Source: Oncomelania hupensis (lineage: Eukaryota > Mollusca > Gastropoda > Littorinimorpha > Pomatiopsidae). Taken from it: DNA of 64,000 bases. Location of the stretch: the NCBI GenBank assembly GCA_036898135.1, contig CM072511.1:30324182-30388181 (forward strand). The letters run 5' to 3'. A model generated the notes under the pieces. That model had not been told where the DNA came from. It saw only the letters and a program-made list of their open reading frames with translations, and ran no database searches. This document shows, piece by piece, positions 11,046 through 21,363 of this stretch. The position numbers were made by a program, and so were the translations under genes. The stretch's first letter is position 1. Every line of letters starts with the position of its first letter.

Positions 11046-14000
11046 ATGGAGTCGTACGTGAGGGTTTTAACTTACTTTCCACTGTTTTGCTGCGTTTTCT
11101 TGTGTGCAATTGCAGAATGGAACACAAAAGATTTCTTGAGAAGAGAACACACACTCGTCAAACCATATCAGGGTACGTTTTTTTCCTGGATTTCGATAAC
11201 ATTCTAAAACATTTAAAAAAACGACCTGATCTCGAGATGAAATTGAAAACGTCGTTGATCGTGATTTGTTCTAAGAATGGGAAGAGCACATTTTGAAAAG
11301 ATTGAGACAGATGTTTGCTTTTGTGATGCACTGTGCAATGTAAATAAATGTAAATAATTGATAGGGGACTAATGAGTCTTAACAAACTGAAATGTTTGCT
11401 TCAACATAAGCATTGCTTGACTTGATGATTCATATCAAGAGACAAGACAATAGTTCTCCAGTTCTTGCCGATAACAAATTAACAATCTATTCTAATGTCA
11501 GTAATGAATCTCTTGCAGTATTATAATTGTTCAGTAACTGCATCACATGAAAGCTTATCTAGACACATTAGTCGTCAACAGATCTGGATATCAATAGAAG
11601 CCTATAATAACTTAATACTATTAAATAATAGCCCTTGCAGATCACGAAAGCACAGTGAGTAAGCATAGGGGTAGAGCAATCTCCAACCTTCATTTTGCGG
11701 ATGACATTGATGGATTGGCTGGAGAGGAATAAGAACTTGAACAGCTGGTACAGAGGCTTGACACCACCTCCAGAGCCTATGGAATGGAAATAAGTGCAGA
11801 GAAGATCAAAATGATGACCAATTGGCAATAACACCAATGGCAATGCCGCAGCAATGGCATCAACACTGACATCAAATTCCAATGGCCATTGTATCAGACA
11901 ATGGGTGCCGAAAGGAAGTCCTCTCCAGGATAGCCTAAACAACTGCTCCCCTGGCAAGATTGAAGCCCATTTGGAAAGACAAGATCATCAGCCTACACTC
12001 CAAGGTAAGGCTGCTGCGCTCCCTTATCATCTCCATCTTTCTATACACTTTTGAAACATGGACCCTCACAGCAGATCTGCAACGAAGAATACAAAGCATG
12101 GAGATGAGGTGCTACAGAAGACTTCTGGTCATTTTATGTACCCAGCACATCACCAACAACGAAGTCTGACAGACCATCACACAAGCCATTGGACAACATG
12201 ATGACCTGCTCACAGTACCAGTGATAAAACAAAAACTCCGATGGTATGGCCATGTCACCAGATCATCAGGTCTTGCGAAGACCATCCTGCAAGGCGCAGT
12301 GCAAGGAGGTAGAAGAAGAGGGAGACAAAAAAAGAGATAGGAAGACAACATTCAAGAATGGACTGGCTTGACATTGAGCGAAGTCATGAGGGTTGCTGAG
12401 GACAGCGAAAGATGGAGTACGCTGGTTAAACGATCATCTGTGGTGCCCCAACGACCTCAGAGTTACGGGATAGGATAGGATAGGATAGGATAGGATAGGA
12501 TAGGATAGTAACTTAATAGAGAAAATGACCATAGAAAATGAAAGAATTCACACCCAGATAAAGGAAATCATTCACTAAGAAAAGAAGAAAAGTCTCGAAG
12601 TCAAACAGCTTCTTTTGTTAATTGTATTCATTACGAAATACACGTACATGTATACAATAGAATACAAAGCATGGAGATGAGGTGCTACAGAAGACTTCTG
12701 GGCATTTCCTATACTCAGCACATCACCAACGATGAAGTCCGACAGACCATTGGACAACACGATGACCTGCTCACAGTAATGAAAAAACGGAAACTCCGAT
12801 GGTATGGCCACGTCACCAGATTATCAGGTCTTGCAAAGACCATCCTGGAAAGCACAGTGCAAGGGGGTAGAAGAAGAGGGAGACCGAAAAAGAGGTTGGA
12901 GGACAACATTCGAGAATGGACTGGTTTGACACTGAGCGAAACAATCAGGGTTGCTGAGGACAGGGAAAGATGGAGTACGCTGGTTAAACGATCATCTGTG
13001 GTGCCCCAACGACCTCAGAGTTACGGTTTGGATAGGATAGTAACTTAATAAAACTATTTCAGTATGTTCCTAATTTTATGTATAGAAAAAAACGTTGCAG
13101 GAAAGATAAGATAATTCTTTATTTAACGAAGGTAGTAGTATAACTTATAAGCAGTGGTCTGCTTTTTTACATAATTGGCCCTCACCAAAAAGAGGGACTA
13201 GTCTACTAAAACTACAAAAAAGAATTTGTTTTAATTGCAAACAAACAATGTTCATTAACACATTCATTACATGCTTAGGCCTCTTCCTCCACCCCCAGCC
13301 ACCCCCCAAAGAAAAAAGAAAGAAAAGAAAAGAAAGAAGTCTGTTTACGATAACATAGGAAAAAAAATAGGGTCGGTAGGTCGGCTTTCTTTGTTTTTTC
13401 TTTATTTCTAAACCTTTTTCACCTTGGGTGCGTTTTTTTTTTTCCAGACGACCCCCCAAAAGGTTTAGGGTCAGGCCAAAAAAGTAGGGTCGGTCGGGAT
13501 ACCGTAAACAGATTTTTTTTCCCGGCCTTACAGATAAACTTAAGGTAAAAACACATACACGTATACATGTACATGACCAGCATTGCAAGAAATAGGGAGA
13601 GGAGTTGCACATCAATGTTATATTTAATAATTTATATTTTTTTATTTATAGCATTCCAGGTTAGAAATTAACCTTTTTACAAGGGTGCCCTTTGCCTTTG
13701 GGTGCCTTACTTGAAATTTTGGGTGCTCAAAAACATTTTGGAGTGCCCAAAGACAAATAAATTGAAATACACGAGTGACCTTCTATAAGTTCTAGGAGAT
13801 TTTTTGCAGGTAAAGCTAACCAAACAGTTACAAAATGACAAAAATAAAAAACCAAAGCAATAAATTGAATAATTTGTTTTGTTTATTATTTTTGACACTT
13901 GAAACGGACAAAAGTGTTTAAAAATATCAGAGTAACACGCGAGATAACAACTGACTCCCTGATTGGTCATTGGATAAATTACTGGCCAATCAGAAAGCTC

Positions 14001-17000
14001 ATCTTTCATGCTTAAAGGGAGACTATCCCCGACCCATCGCAACCAAAAGCGAATGGAGAAAATAAGAATGCAATGTGCAATGGAATATTTCTGTTATTGC
14101 GAAGGGGAGCTTCAATGAGTTAACTGTCTTTTAGGATTTTACACGCGCCTGTTGGGCGCACATTCAACTAAGATTTAGGTGCCCAAACAGAAATTAAGGC
14201 TCCCTGGGTGCTTGTGCGCATGCCAAATTATAATGTTGCATTCTAAAATCAATTGGTTTGTAAGCAATAAAGCTTAGAAGACATTATACACATTAGCTAG
14301 AAAATATAAATAATTTTTTTTCAAAATAATTAAACGAAAAAATATACATTGCATAAAATCTTCAATAGCAAAGAGCGTAGTAAGTGAGTTTGAAGAAAAA
14401 CAAACAAAATCCTATTTTCTAATGAAAGCCACGTTTATTTTGACTTCATAATATGGGAAGCTTGTTTGCTCTTGAAAGTATTCATGTTGGTAGTTTGTCT
14501 CAGGAAGTTTGGGAAAGAGTTCCAGAGACTGCTACCTGAATAAATTAAACTAGTCTTAAACAGATCCATCCGAGGAAGAGGAGGGTTAAATCTGATGACT
14601 TGGCGTGAAGTTCTCAAAGTGAATGTTAAGCATATGTATAATGGTTTCTGATACACATATAATCCAGTTATAATTGTGTACATAAATGAACCCTTATTAT
14701 AAGCCAATCTTGCTTTGAAAGGGAGAATCCCTAAGTTTATGTAGTCTAACACAGAAAGGGATGTTTTCTTTAATAGGACTATTTTAACTTAAGAGGTCGT
14801 TTGTTAATTGAGCTATATAGGCCTACATGTGAAACCTTACATAAATTTTTCTTGCTCTTCATCAGGATCAGGAATGTCTGTCCCACAATGGGATTTTGTT
14901 GGTAGCACGATGGTCACAAACAGCCATATCAGGCTTACCCCAGATGCACAAAGCAAACAGGGAGCTATTTGGAACAATGTGGTACGTGTATCTTTGTACA
15001 CTTCATTTTATATTTTTGGCAAGTTTTTAATTTCCAATAATTATATAAATAACTATTTTTAGTAGACACTTAATCACAATTGGGGTGGGGGGAGGGGGGT
15101 GATGAAACATTACATGTTTATATAGGAGCAGACTGTCTTTTTGTTAATTGTTATCTCCCACGCTTTTTCATGACAAATTTCAGTTTTATTTATAATGAAA
15201 ATTTTGTGTGAGCTTGTGAATATTCTGGTTGCACAGACTACTAGCTTGGCTTGGTCAAAAGCCTGGCAGGCAAAATTCTTAATTTTAGCACCCCTGCATT
15301 CAACCTGTAATTTTTGTATTGCTATTGCTACACATTATGTGAACGTATGCTGTTGTTTTACATGGCCACAATTTTCCTTTCCTATTAAAGTCATTTCATT
15401 TTGTCATCATGGTTAGTGTATGTTTTTTTATATTTTTTATCAGAGGTGTATGGCCCAAAATTGGGAGGTGCACTTGCAGTTCAAAATTCATGGATCAGGC
15501 AAAAACTTGTTTGGAGATGGATTGGCTTTCTGGTACACTAAAGACCGCATGCAGATGGGTAAGTTGAACTTGTAGCATTAAACACTGCAATCCACAAGTG
15601 AATTGTACACACCAAACTGATTGAATAGTGTTCTGGACACTTACATGTTATTGATATACCTGAATAATCATGACTTTTAATTATTTTAGCAAACCACGTT
15701 CCTATATGATTGGTTTACACTCACTCTCTCAGTGACTATAGTTTGGTAAAACATATTTTATTGGATTAAAAAATTTTTTTTTTTGATTCATTAATACACT
15801 ATATACAGTACATTTGATTTTAGAAACATTAGTGTTAATGGGGCATTTTTAATGTCAATATGGAACAATTTCAAAGGTTGTAGTTATCATATAGTGTTAA
15901 TTGTTATTGCTTTTATTCTGCAGATGTATAAAATTTTACCATTTATCTGATTCATTTACTATTATATTTATAATAATACTTACACAGATGATGCTACTTG
16001 TTATGTTAGTGCTTTATTTACTATTATATAATAAAACTTACACAGATGATGCTACTTGCTAGTGCTTTAAGTTATACATCCCCTTTACGCAGGTACAAAG
16101 AAATTTCATCAGCTGCCTTTTCTTCTTTTTTTCCAAACAAGTTCAAATAATTTAATGATGACTGTACAGACAATTTGAAATGGGCATCACCCCTCATTAT
16201 ATTTTTATGTAAATGTGAAGGGCCAGTTTTTGGTAACATGAACAAGTTCACTGGCCTTGGCGTGTTCCTGGACACATACAGCAACCACAATGGACCCCAC
16301 AATGTAAGTTTCTTGTTGAATTTGTACACATTGACTGATTGAGTATAGCTAAAAGCTCAAGCCTCGCGGTCACTTGAATGGGATAGTTTATGTATAAGTG
16401 TACATACACATGTTCATAAAATTATTTTCGTGAACTTATTGTCAGCTACTCTGTCTCACTGTCATTTGTATTCTTGTTGAATTTTATTTGTACACATTGA
16501 ACAGTTTCTTTGTTACTGTTGGTGAAGACCAGTGCCTTAGACTCAATCCCATGGTGACTATACAGCCTGCCCACCTAGCTATGAATGAATACCTGGCTCT
16601 GTATAGACTTGGGGATACAGTAAAGCAATTAGAGAGAGGAGTTTTGCACTGCAGTCACAAAGCTGGCCTTTAAAAAAAAGAGGTCTGTAATGCATCCCTC
16701 TTGCAGATCTGAAAAGTTACTTAGACATCTTTTCAACCAGTATTTACCATTGCAAGTGGTTGTCACCTGCCTCACAAGTATCATTCACCGTACACAACCC
16801 AGTATTTGACAATAATCAAGATGTTGATGGTAACAGCTGGTTTGACTTCAATCTAAAACAGATGGTAACGGGGAAGGCTTTGAGTGTACACTAATTAAGA
16901 AAGAGAGAGGAAATCCATTTATTGAAAACCAATGCAACACATTTTATTAGCATCTTGGCGCATGGCTTGTTATTGAGATGAGATTAATCATTGAGAGTAA

Positions 17001-20000
17001 ATATTATTGAAAAGAAAAATGTTGTTTATAAAAATCCATAACTACTATTCCGATAAGTAGACAATTTTATTAGTATCTTTTTTCTATGTATTCAAAATTA
17101 TTGTATTAATTTATTTTGAATTATTTTAATTATTAATTTATTTCTTTTTTTTTTTTTTGTTCTTGTGTGTTTGTTTTGTTGTTGTTTTTTTTCCACATAT
17201 TTATGTTTTCATCAATGATTTTGTTTGTTTCTATTCTAGCATCAACATCCATATGTTTCGGCAATGATCAACAATGGCACGCTTGCTTATGACCATGACA
17301 CCGATGGCACACATACGCAAGTGGCTGGCTGTGAAGCTCAGTTTAGGAACAAGAATTACGATACTTACATTGCCATCAGATATGAGGACAACACATTAAA
17401 GGTGCACTTGTACTTTGTCTGAAATGTAAATCAATATAGACTATGTAAGCATATGGAGTACCTTCTCTCTTTCCTTTGTGCTTCGTTCTGATAACGTTTG
17501 AAGTGTAATTTAAAACAGTGACCGTTTACTGACAGTGAAATTAAAATCTATCCCATCATATCCCGTAACTTGAAAGTTGTAGGGGCACCACAGATGATCG
17601 TTTATCCAGCTTACCCCATCTATCTCTGTCCTCAGCAGCCCTCATTATTAATACAGTGCTGCTGCAACCTCCGGTATCCGTCTCTCTTGTATACGACTCC
17701 CTCGGTTATGTGACCTCAGATTGACTTCCAATAATAAATGACTTCTGATATGCGACAACCTCGTTTATGCGACTAGCGACCGTGTCTTAAGCCCTTTATA
17801 CGACCGTCTTAGGCAATTTAAAAGAGATATCAGTTAACTTATTGACTGGACCTTTCGTTTTTCTCTCGTGTTAGTGTACGCCTGCTGTTGTCTGCTATTT
17901 CCAGTTCGGAAGTAAGGGACATTACTCACGCAAGTAAGGGACATTACTCGCCTACACTGGCTTGTCAAAATGGCGTCGCACAAGAGGAAAGTTTTGAGTT
18001 TGGCAGAGAGAATGAATGTGATTGAAAGAAGTGAAAAGGGGGAGAGTTGTTTGTCTATTGCTAGAAGTTTAGACATTGCGAAGGCCCAAATTCAGCTTAT
18101 CTTAAAGGATAAAAAAATTATGACTACATACACCTCCGACCCTGACCCCCCCCCCCCCCTCCTCCCAAGCTCCCTCCTCCCCAGTGTCCGGTATAAGACC
18201 ACCTCTATTATAAGACCGTTTTTTTCTCAGATTTTGGACGGTCTTATATCGGAGGTTCCACTGTATTACTAAGGTGAAATGTTTTTTTTTATTTTTTTGT
18301 TTTTTTATTTTTTTTTGCTTTTTGCAGGTATCACTGGATGAGGAGAACAAGAATGGTTGGAAAGAGTGCTTTTCAGTTCATGGCGTCAAACTGCCAGTAG
18401 GCTATTTCTTTGGAGCTACAGCTGCCACAGGAGAATTAGCTGGTGAGTTCTCAATAGACAAAACATCATGCAACAGGAAACTACATATTGCAATGGCTTA
18501 ATCGTGCATTCTTAATAAGAAGTTTGTCGGTTAATATGATTAGAAATGGACAGGTTTTGTTCTTGATTTTGTGCCCAAGCACTCCATCCTTCCCACCCAC
18601 ACCCTTCTCATCCTCCACTCCCCTAGTTTTCTTCATTTGTTTTACTTCAGCACCACTGATCATACAGGTCTATCAGTGTTCCCTCCACACAAAAAAATGA
18701 GAGTCCTTGGGACTCCCAGGTATAAAATTTTAAGAGTCCTTGTGCAAATTTTGAGAGTCCCCAAATCGGGAAAAAAAAAAAGTAAAAAGAAGTCCAAGCC
18801 TCACTTTTTAAAATATTTTTTACTCTGTTATATATATAGCTTGCGTCAAACTGGCACCACTGGAACTCTTGCAACCATCTGTCGTTGAGTTTTCGTTTCT
18901 TTGGACGCTTTACTTCAGTTTGAGTTTCATCATTTATTTGTTTATCCTTGCTTTGAGTTCCATATTTTCGATAATGACAGGATCTGTACTTGATGTTGCT
19001 GTGGATGAAAGGGTTTTGGGCCCAGTCAACCAAGTCAGAAGTGACATGATCGTGTATGATAGAATCAAAGAATGGATTCACGAAGATTTCTTCTGTTCGG
19101 TGAATGGATTGCTTGGAGGAAGTTTACAATGCACACGCATGCGATTTTTAAGGACGACAACTCCCGACACAATCTTTAATCGTCTGCAATGGCAGTCTCA
19201 GTTGGGTTCTGATTCTGATTATGCCGTGAATTAGTTCGCCACTCGTTGGTCGTATTTTTGACTTCAGCGATTCGAAAAAAATGTGTGCACAGGATGCACA
19301 CATGCAAATTTTTCTGCGTCATTTTTCATATTTTGTGCGTAATTGACGCACTACTGTGCGTAATCGGGAACACTGTCTTTGAGTACCTTTTGATGACATT
19401 TAGAAACTAGGAGTTGTTTGAAGTATTACTTATTCTTCTTTTGCATTCCAGTTGCCTTTTAAGAACTATTCACTTCTAATAGAATTGTTCATTCTCTGTT
19501 GCAGATAACCATGATATCATTTCTATAAAATTTTACGAGCTGGAAAGCCAAAACAAAGTAAGTGTTGTGTTGTGGTTAAAAAACAAAACAACAACAATTC
19601 TCTGTGAACTGATAAAATGTGTATTGTTTAATTTGTGTTAACATAATTTAATGCATCAAATGAACACGGGTCAAATCATGTAATTTTACTTGTCTCACTA
19701 AAATTCCAGTTCATGGTCTGCACTTCTGCATATTGGCGTCAGATCCCCATATCTGCATAAAACATTATTGTAGCCATTAACAACAATCATTCCATGATCC
19801 AGAGAGAAACCTACTGGATTCATAAAAAAATTTAACTGAGGTCAGGTCACTATGGGTTTTCTCCAGGTACTCTGGTTTCCTCCCTCCCTTAATTAAATAT
19901 TGTATTTCCTCTCCGCCTTCTAATAGCGATCCTCTGCCTTACATGTTTTAGTGATAGATGTGTGCTTGTTGTGTGTGTGGGAATGGGTGAAGCATGTTGG

Positions 20001-20720
20001 TAAAGATTGTTGCCCTTTGAGCCAGATTGTTGATTTAGGGAAAAACACATACAATACATAGCATTCCTTTTTGTTTTCAGAATGCCCAGCCATATCTTGG
20101 CTTACCAGAATCAGCGTACATGGAAGCACCAAGAGGTATGCTGGAGTTTGTGTGGTGTGTGTGTAGTAAACACTTGTTTTTTAAAAATAATCAGTAATTT
20201 TGGGCTTGTTGCATATTTTGTTTGTTTTATTTCTTTTTCTATTTATGTGGGTATGGGATATCACCTGGAATCAGTCTTATTTGTCACAATTGTGCTGTAT
20301 TCAGTTTTTATTTCTCCCTGGCCTGTTTTTGACTCAGTAGTTTGAGTTACAGCAGTAATATTTTCAGGAGGTGATTTTTTTTTCTGCATTAAATTTATAT
20401 ATTTTTCTATGACGTTGATTTCTCTTCTTTCTCCTGGCTCTCTTCTATTACCCTCATTGATGTACAACCTCTCCCTCAGAAATCGTCCATCCATCCTCTA
20501 GAGTAATTGTTCTCAGAGTGCAGTTCAATCAATGTGCATGGCTTCCCCTTGCTTTCTTTCAGATCATATTGAAGACAAGAGAGGAGCGTTGAGCAGCTGG
20601 ACTGGCTGGAAACTGTTCATGATGATCATCCTCATCATCATCGCAATGACCGTGGTCGGCGTTGTCGGCTTCATGGTTTTCCAGAAACAACAGGAGAACT
20701 CCCGCAAACGGTTCTACTAA
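11046..20720 (+). CDS. LMAN2: VIP36-type vesicular integral membrane lectin (L-type lectin)
   Basis: A type I membrane lectin that binds high-mannose glycans on cargo glycoproteins between ER, cis-Golgi and ERGIC. Exons: 11046-11172, 14866-14981, 15444-15558, 16221-16303, 17240-17401, 18328-18442, 19505-19557, 20081-20135, 20563-20720. They total 984 nt, join in frame, and give 327 residues (human VIP36 has 356). Residues 1-23 form a signal peptide. The REHTLVKPYQ entry to the lectin domain follows at 33-42. Sugar and calcium ligands expected from VIP36 are D106, D137, Y139, N141, H166 and D169; C178 and C215 fit the conserved disulfide; N159 is an N-glycosylation sequon. A membrane segment spans about 293-315 and the cytosolic tail ends KRFY, as in VIP36. 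The start at 11046 has a strong context (A at -3, G at +4); an in-frame ATG at 11010 would add 12 residues before the signal peptide. LMAN2L is the alternative paralogue name; the KRFY tail favours LMAN2. Confidence 0.94.
11618..12508 (+). mobile_element. R retrotransposon copy B
   Basis: A plus-strand copy from the late reverse transcriptase ([16 protein letters not shown]) to the C-terminus (WYGHVTRSSGLAKTILQG), broken by stops and frameshifts. The tail is (GGATA)n at 12469-12508. TAACTTAATA lies at 11608-11617 and 12509-12518, a likely TSD. It is in intron 1 of LMAN2. Confidence 0.85.
12656..13040 (+). mobile_element. R retrotransposon copy C (3' end)
   Basis: The last ~385 bp of the family in a nearly intact frame (12671-13048), from [20 protein letters not shown] to SSVVPQRPQSYG, followed by a short GATAGGATAG tail. 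TAACTTAATA recurs directly after it (13041-13050). It lies 140 bp beyond copy B in the same orientation. Confidence 0.85.
13341..13530. repeat. Possible short inverted-repeat element
   Basis: TCTGTTTACGATA near 13341 and its near-complement TACCGTAAACAGA near 13500 bracket ~170 bp. The motif TAGGGTCGGT is repeated inside both ends. It may be a small MITE; TSDs were not seen. Confidence 0.35.
13657..14206. mobile_element. Possible non-autonomous hAT-like element
   Basis: The left edge CAGGTTAGAAATTAACC and the inverted right edge (CAGGGAGCCTTAATTTC on the minus strand) both start CAGG, share a TTAA region and are followed by GGGTGCC/GGGCACC phrases, as in some hAT ends. No TSD is evident. In intron 1 of LMAN2. 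Confidence 0.35.
14435..14752 (-). repeat. LINE C-terminal fragment
   Basis: The minus frame reads ILPFKARLAYNKGSFMY, then PRMDLFKTSLIYSGSSLWN and NTFKSKQ. This is the characteristic end of LINE proteins (PRT.L.K.SL.Y.G..LWN.LP...TFK..). It is open for 105 codons but lacks the rest of the element. Same type as the degraded copy ending near 40118. Confidence 0.75.
15955..16075. repeat. Tandem duplication, ~65 bp
   Basis: Two imperfect units share TTTACTATTATAT and CTTACACAGATGATGCTACTTG in order. Intron 3 of LMAN2; no gene meaning seen. Confidence 0.7.
16670..17230. other. Intron 4 of LMAN2, no further feature
   Basis: AT-rich intron sequence that ends in T-rich runs before the exon 5 acceptor. 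Nothing else recognised. Confidence 0.5.
17546..17640 (-). repeat. R copy D, 3' terminal remnant
   Basis: About 95 bp of the family's last coding stretch and a decayed CCTAT tail, minus strand, directly beside the Tigger-like element. In intron 5 of LMAN2. Confidence 0.75.
17654..18263 (+). mobile_element. Tigger/pogo-like element keeping only the HTH
   Basis: TA dinucleotides flank CAGTG termini (TA at 17652-17653 and 18264-18265). The ends share CAACCTCCGGTAT / GAACCTCCGATAT in inverted orientation, as in Tigger TIRs. Inside, an ATG at 17970 opens MASHKRKVLSLAERMNVIER and continues through SCLSIARSLDIAKAQI, a CENP-B/pogo-type N-terminal helix-turn-helix. It stops being homologous at about residue 51, before a C-rich run. 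No DDE catalytic domain remains, so it is non-autonomous. In intron 5 of LMAN2. Confidence 0.75.
17970..18122 (+). pseudogene. Truncated CENP-B/pogo helix-turn-helix ORF
   Basis: About 51 codons match the pogo-family DNA-binding domain (KRKVLSLAERMNVIERSEKG, then the recognition helix region). The frame then runs on into non-homologous sequence to 18272. A host gene would keep splicing signals or a downstream domain; neither is visible. Confidence 0.65.
18674..19375 (-). mobile_element. Non-autonomous hAT-like element with transposase remnant
   Basis: CAGTGTTCCC at 18674 and GGGAACACTG ending at 19375 form terminal inverted repeats. On the minus strand a frame reads KRPKKRKLNDRWLQEFQWCQ, resembling the N-terminal segment of ZMYM/ZNF862-type hAT transposases (KRKF..EW..EF.WL.YD), and is then lost. 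An 8-bp TSD was not identified. In intron 6 of LMAN2. Confidence 0.6.
19846..19925. repeat. Dispersed repeat piece, shared with 49343-49460
   Basis: GGGTTTTCTCCAGGTACTCTGG followed by CTCCGCCTTCTA occurs here in intron 7 and, in a similar order, at 49355-49455. This common-looking dispersed repeat was not assigned to a family. Confidence 0.5.
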
Positions 20721-20874
20721 CTAACTTCTAATAATTATTCCCTACAAAATGATTATTCTAGTACTAATCTGCAGAATGCTTATTCAGCTAATTTGTGCGG
20801 AGGGGATTAAAAAATCAAAATTCTGTAGCTGAAAGCAATTCGGTTCATCTCTTTGCCCATTTGATCAACCTGCC

Positions 20875-21363
20875 CAGTGATGTTGCTAGAAATTTTCAGC
20901 ATAGACCATTTGGCCGATTCAATCACAAACCTTTAGGACATTTTGAAAATCTTTCGGCCATCATTTTGACTTCTTTCCAACACCAAACGAGAGGCCACTG
21001 ACAAGTTTCGGTTTCTTTTTCAGCGGCATTTCGAAAACAAAAAGTGTTATTGCCGGAAGCACGCCGTTCGCAACAAGGGGAGTTACTCTAACTCTTTCTG
21101 CTGATGTATGTGTCGTGTGCTTGGCGCTTCCGACACGCGATGTCCCAACAATAACTCATAACACCTTTATTTATCCGATAGGAAATTAATATGGCCAAAA
21201 GCAATAACGACGAAACAGACATGAGACGAGCAAATAACGGTTAAAGGGTGGCCGATTGAGGCATAAAACCTTAGGACAGCGGGCCGATCAGAACATGACT
21301 CTTTCTGACATTTTAGAATTTTATCGGTGAATGGCCGATTTGCTGACGAAAACGACATCACTG
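20875..21363. mobile_element. hAT-like MITE downstream of LMAN2 stop
   Basis: The left end CAGTGATGTTGC and right end (inverted CAGTGATGTCG) bracket 489 bp. Flanks acctgccc and gcctgcct share CCTGCC in register, compatible with an 8-bp hAT duplication that has changed at two positions. Inner motifs GGCCGATT appear on both sides. It would lie in the 3' UTR if a downstream AATAAA is used. Confidence 0.6.

Noticed and set aside
10473..11154. Open frames across the N run
   Set aside because: Composed almost entirely of unknown bases, so no coding content can be claimed.
11175..14860. NAGK 5' exons nested in intron 1 of LMAN2
   Set aside because: No minus-strand GGGT phosphate-loop or TTDAAG-like motif was found; the stretch is filled by R copies and LINE pieces.
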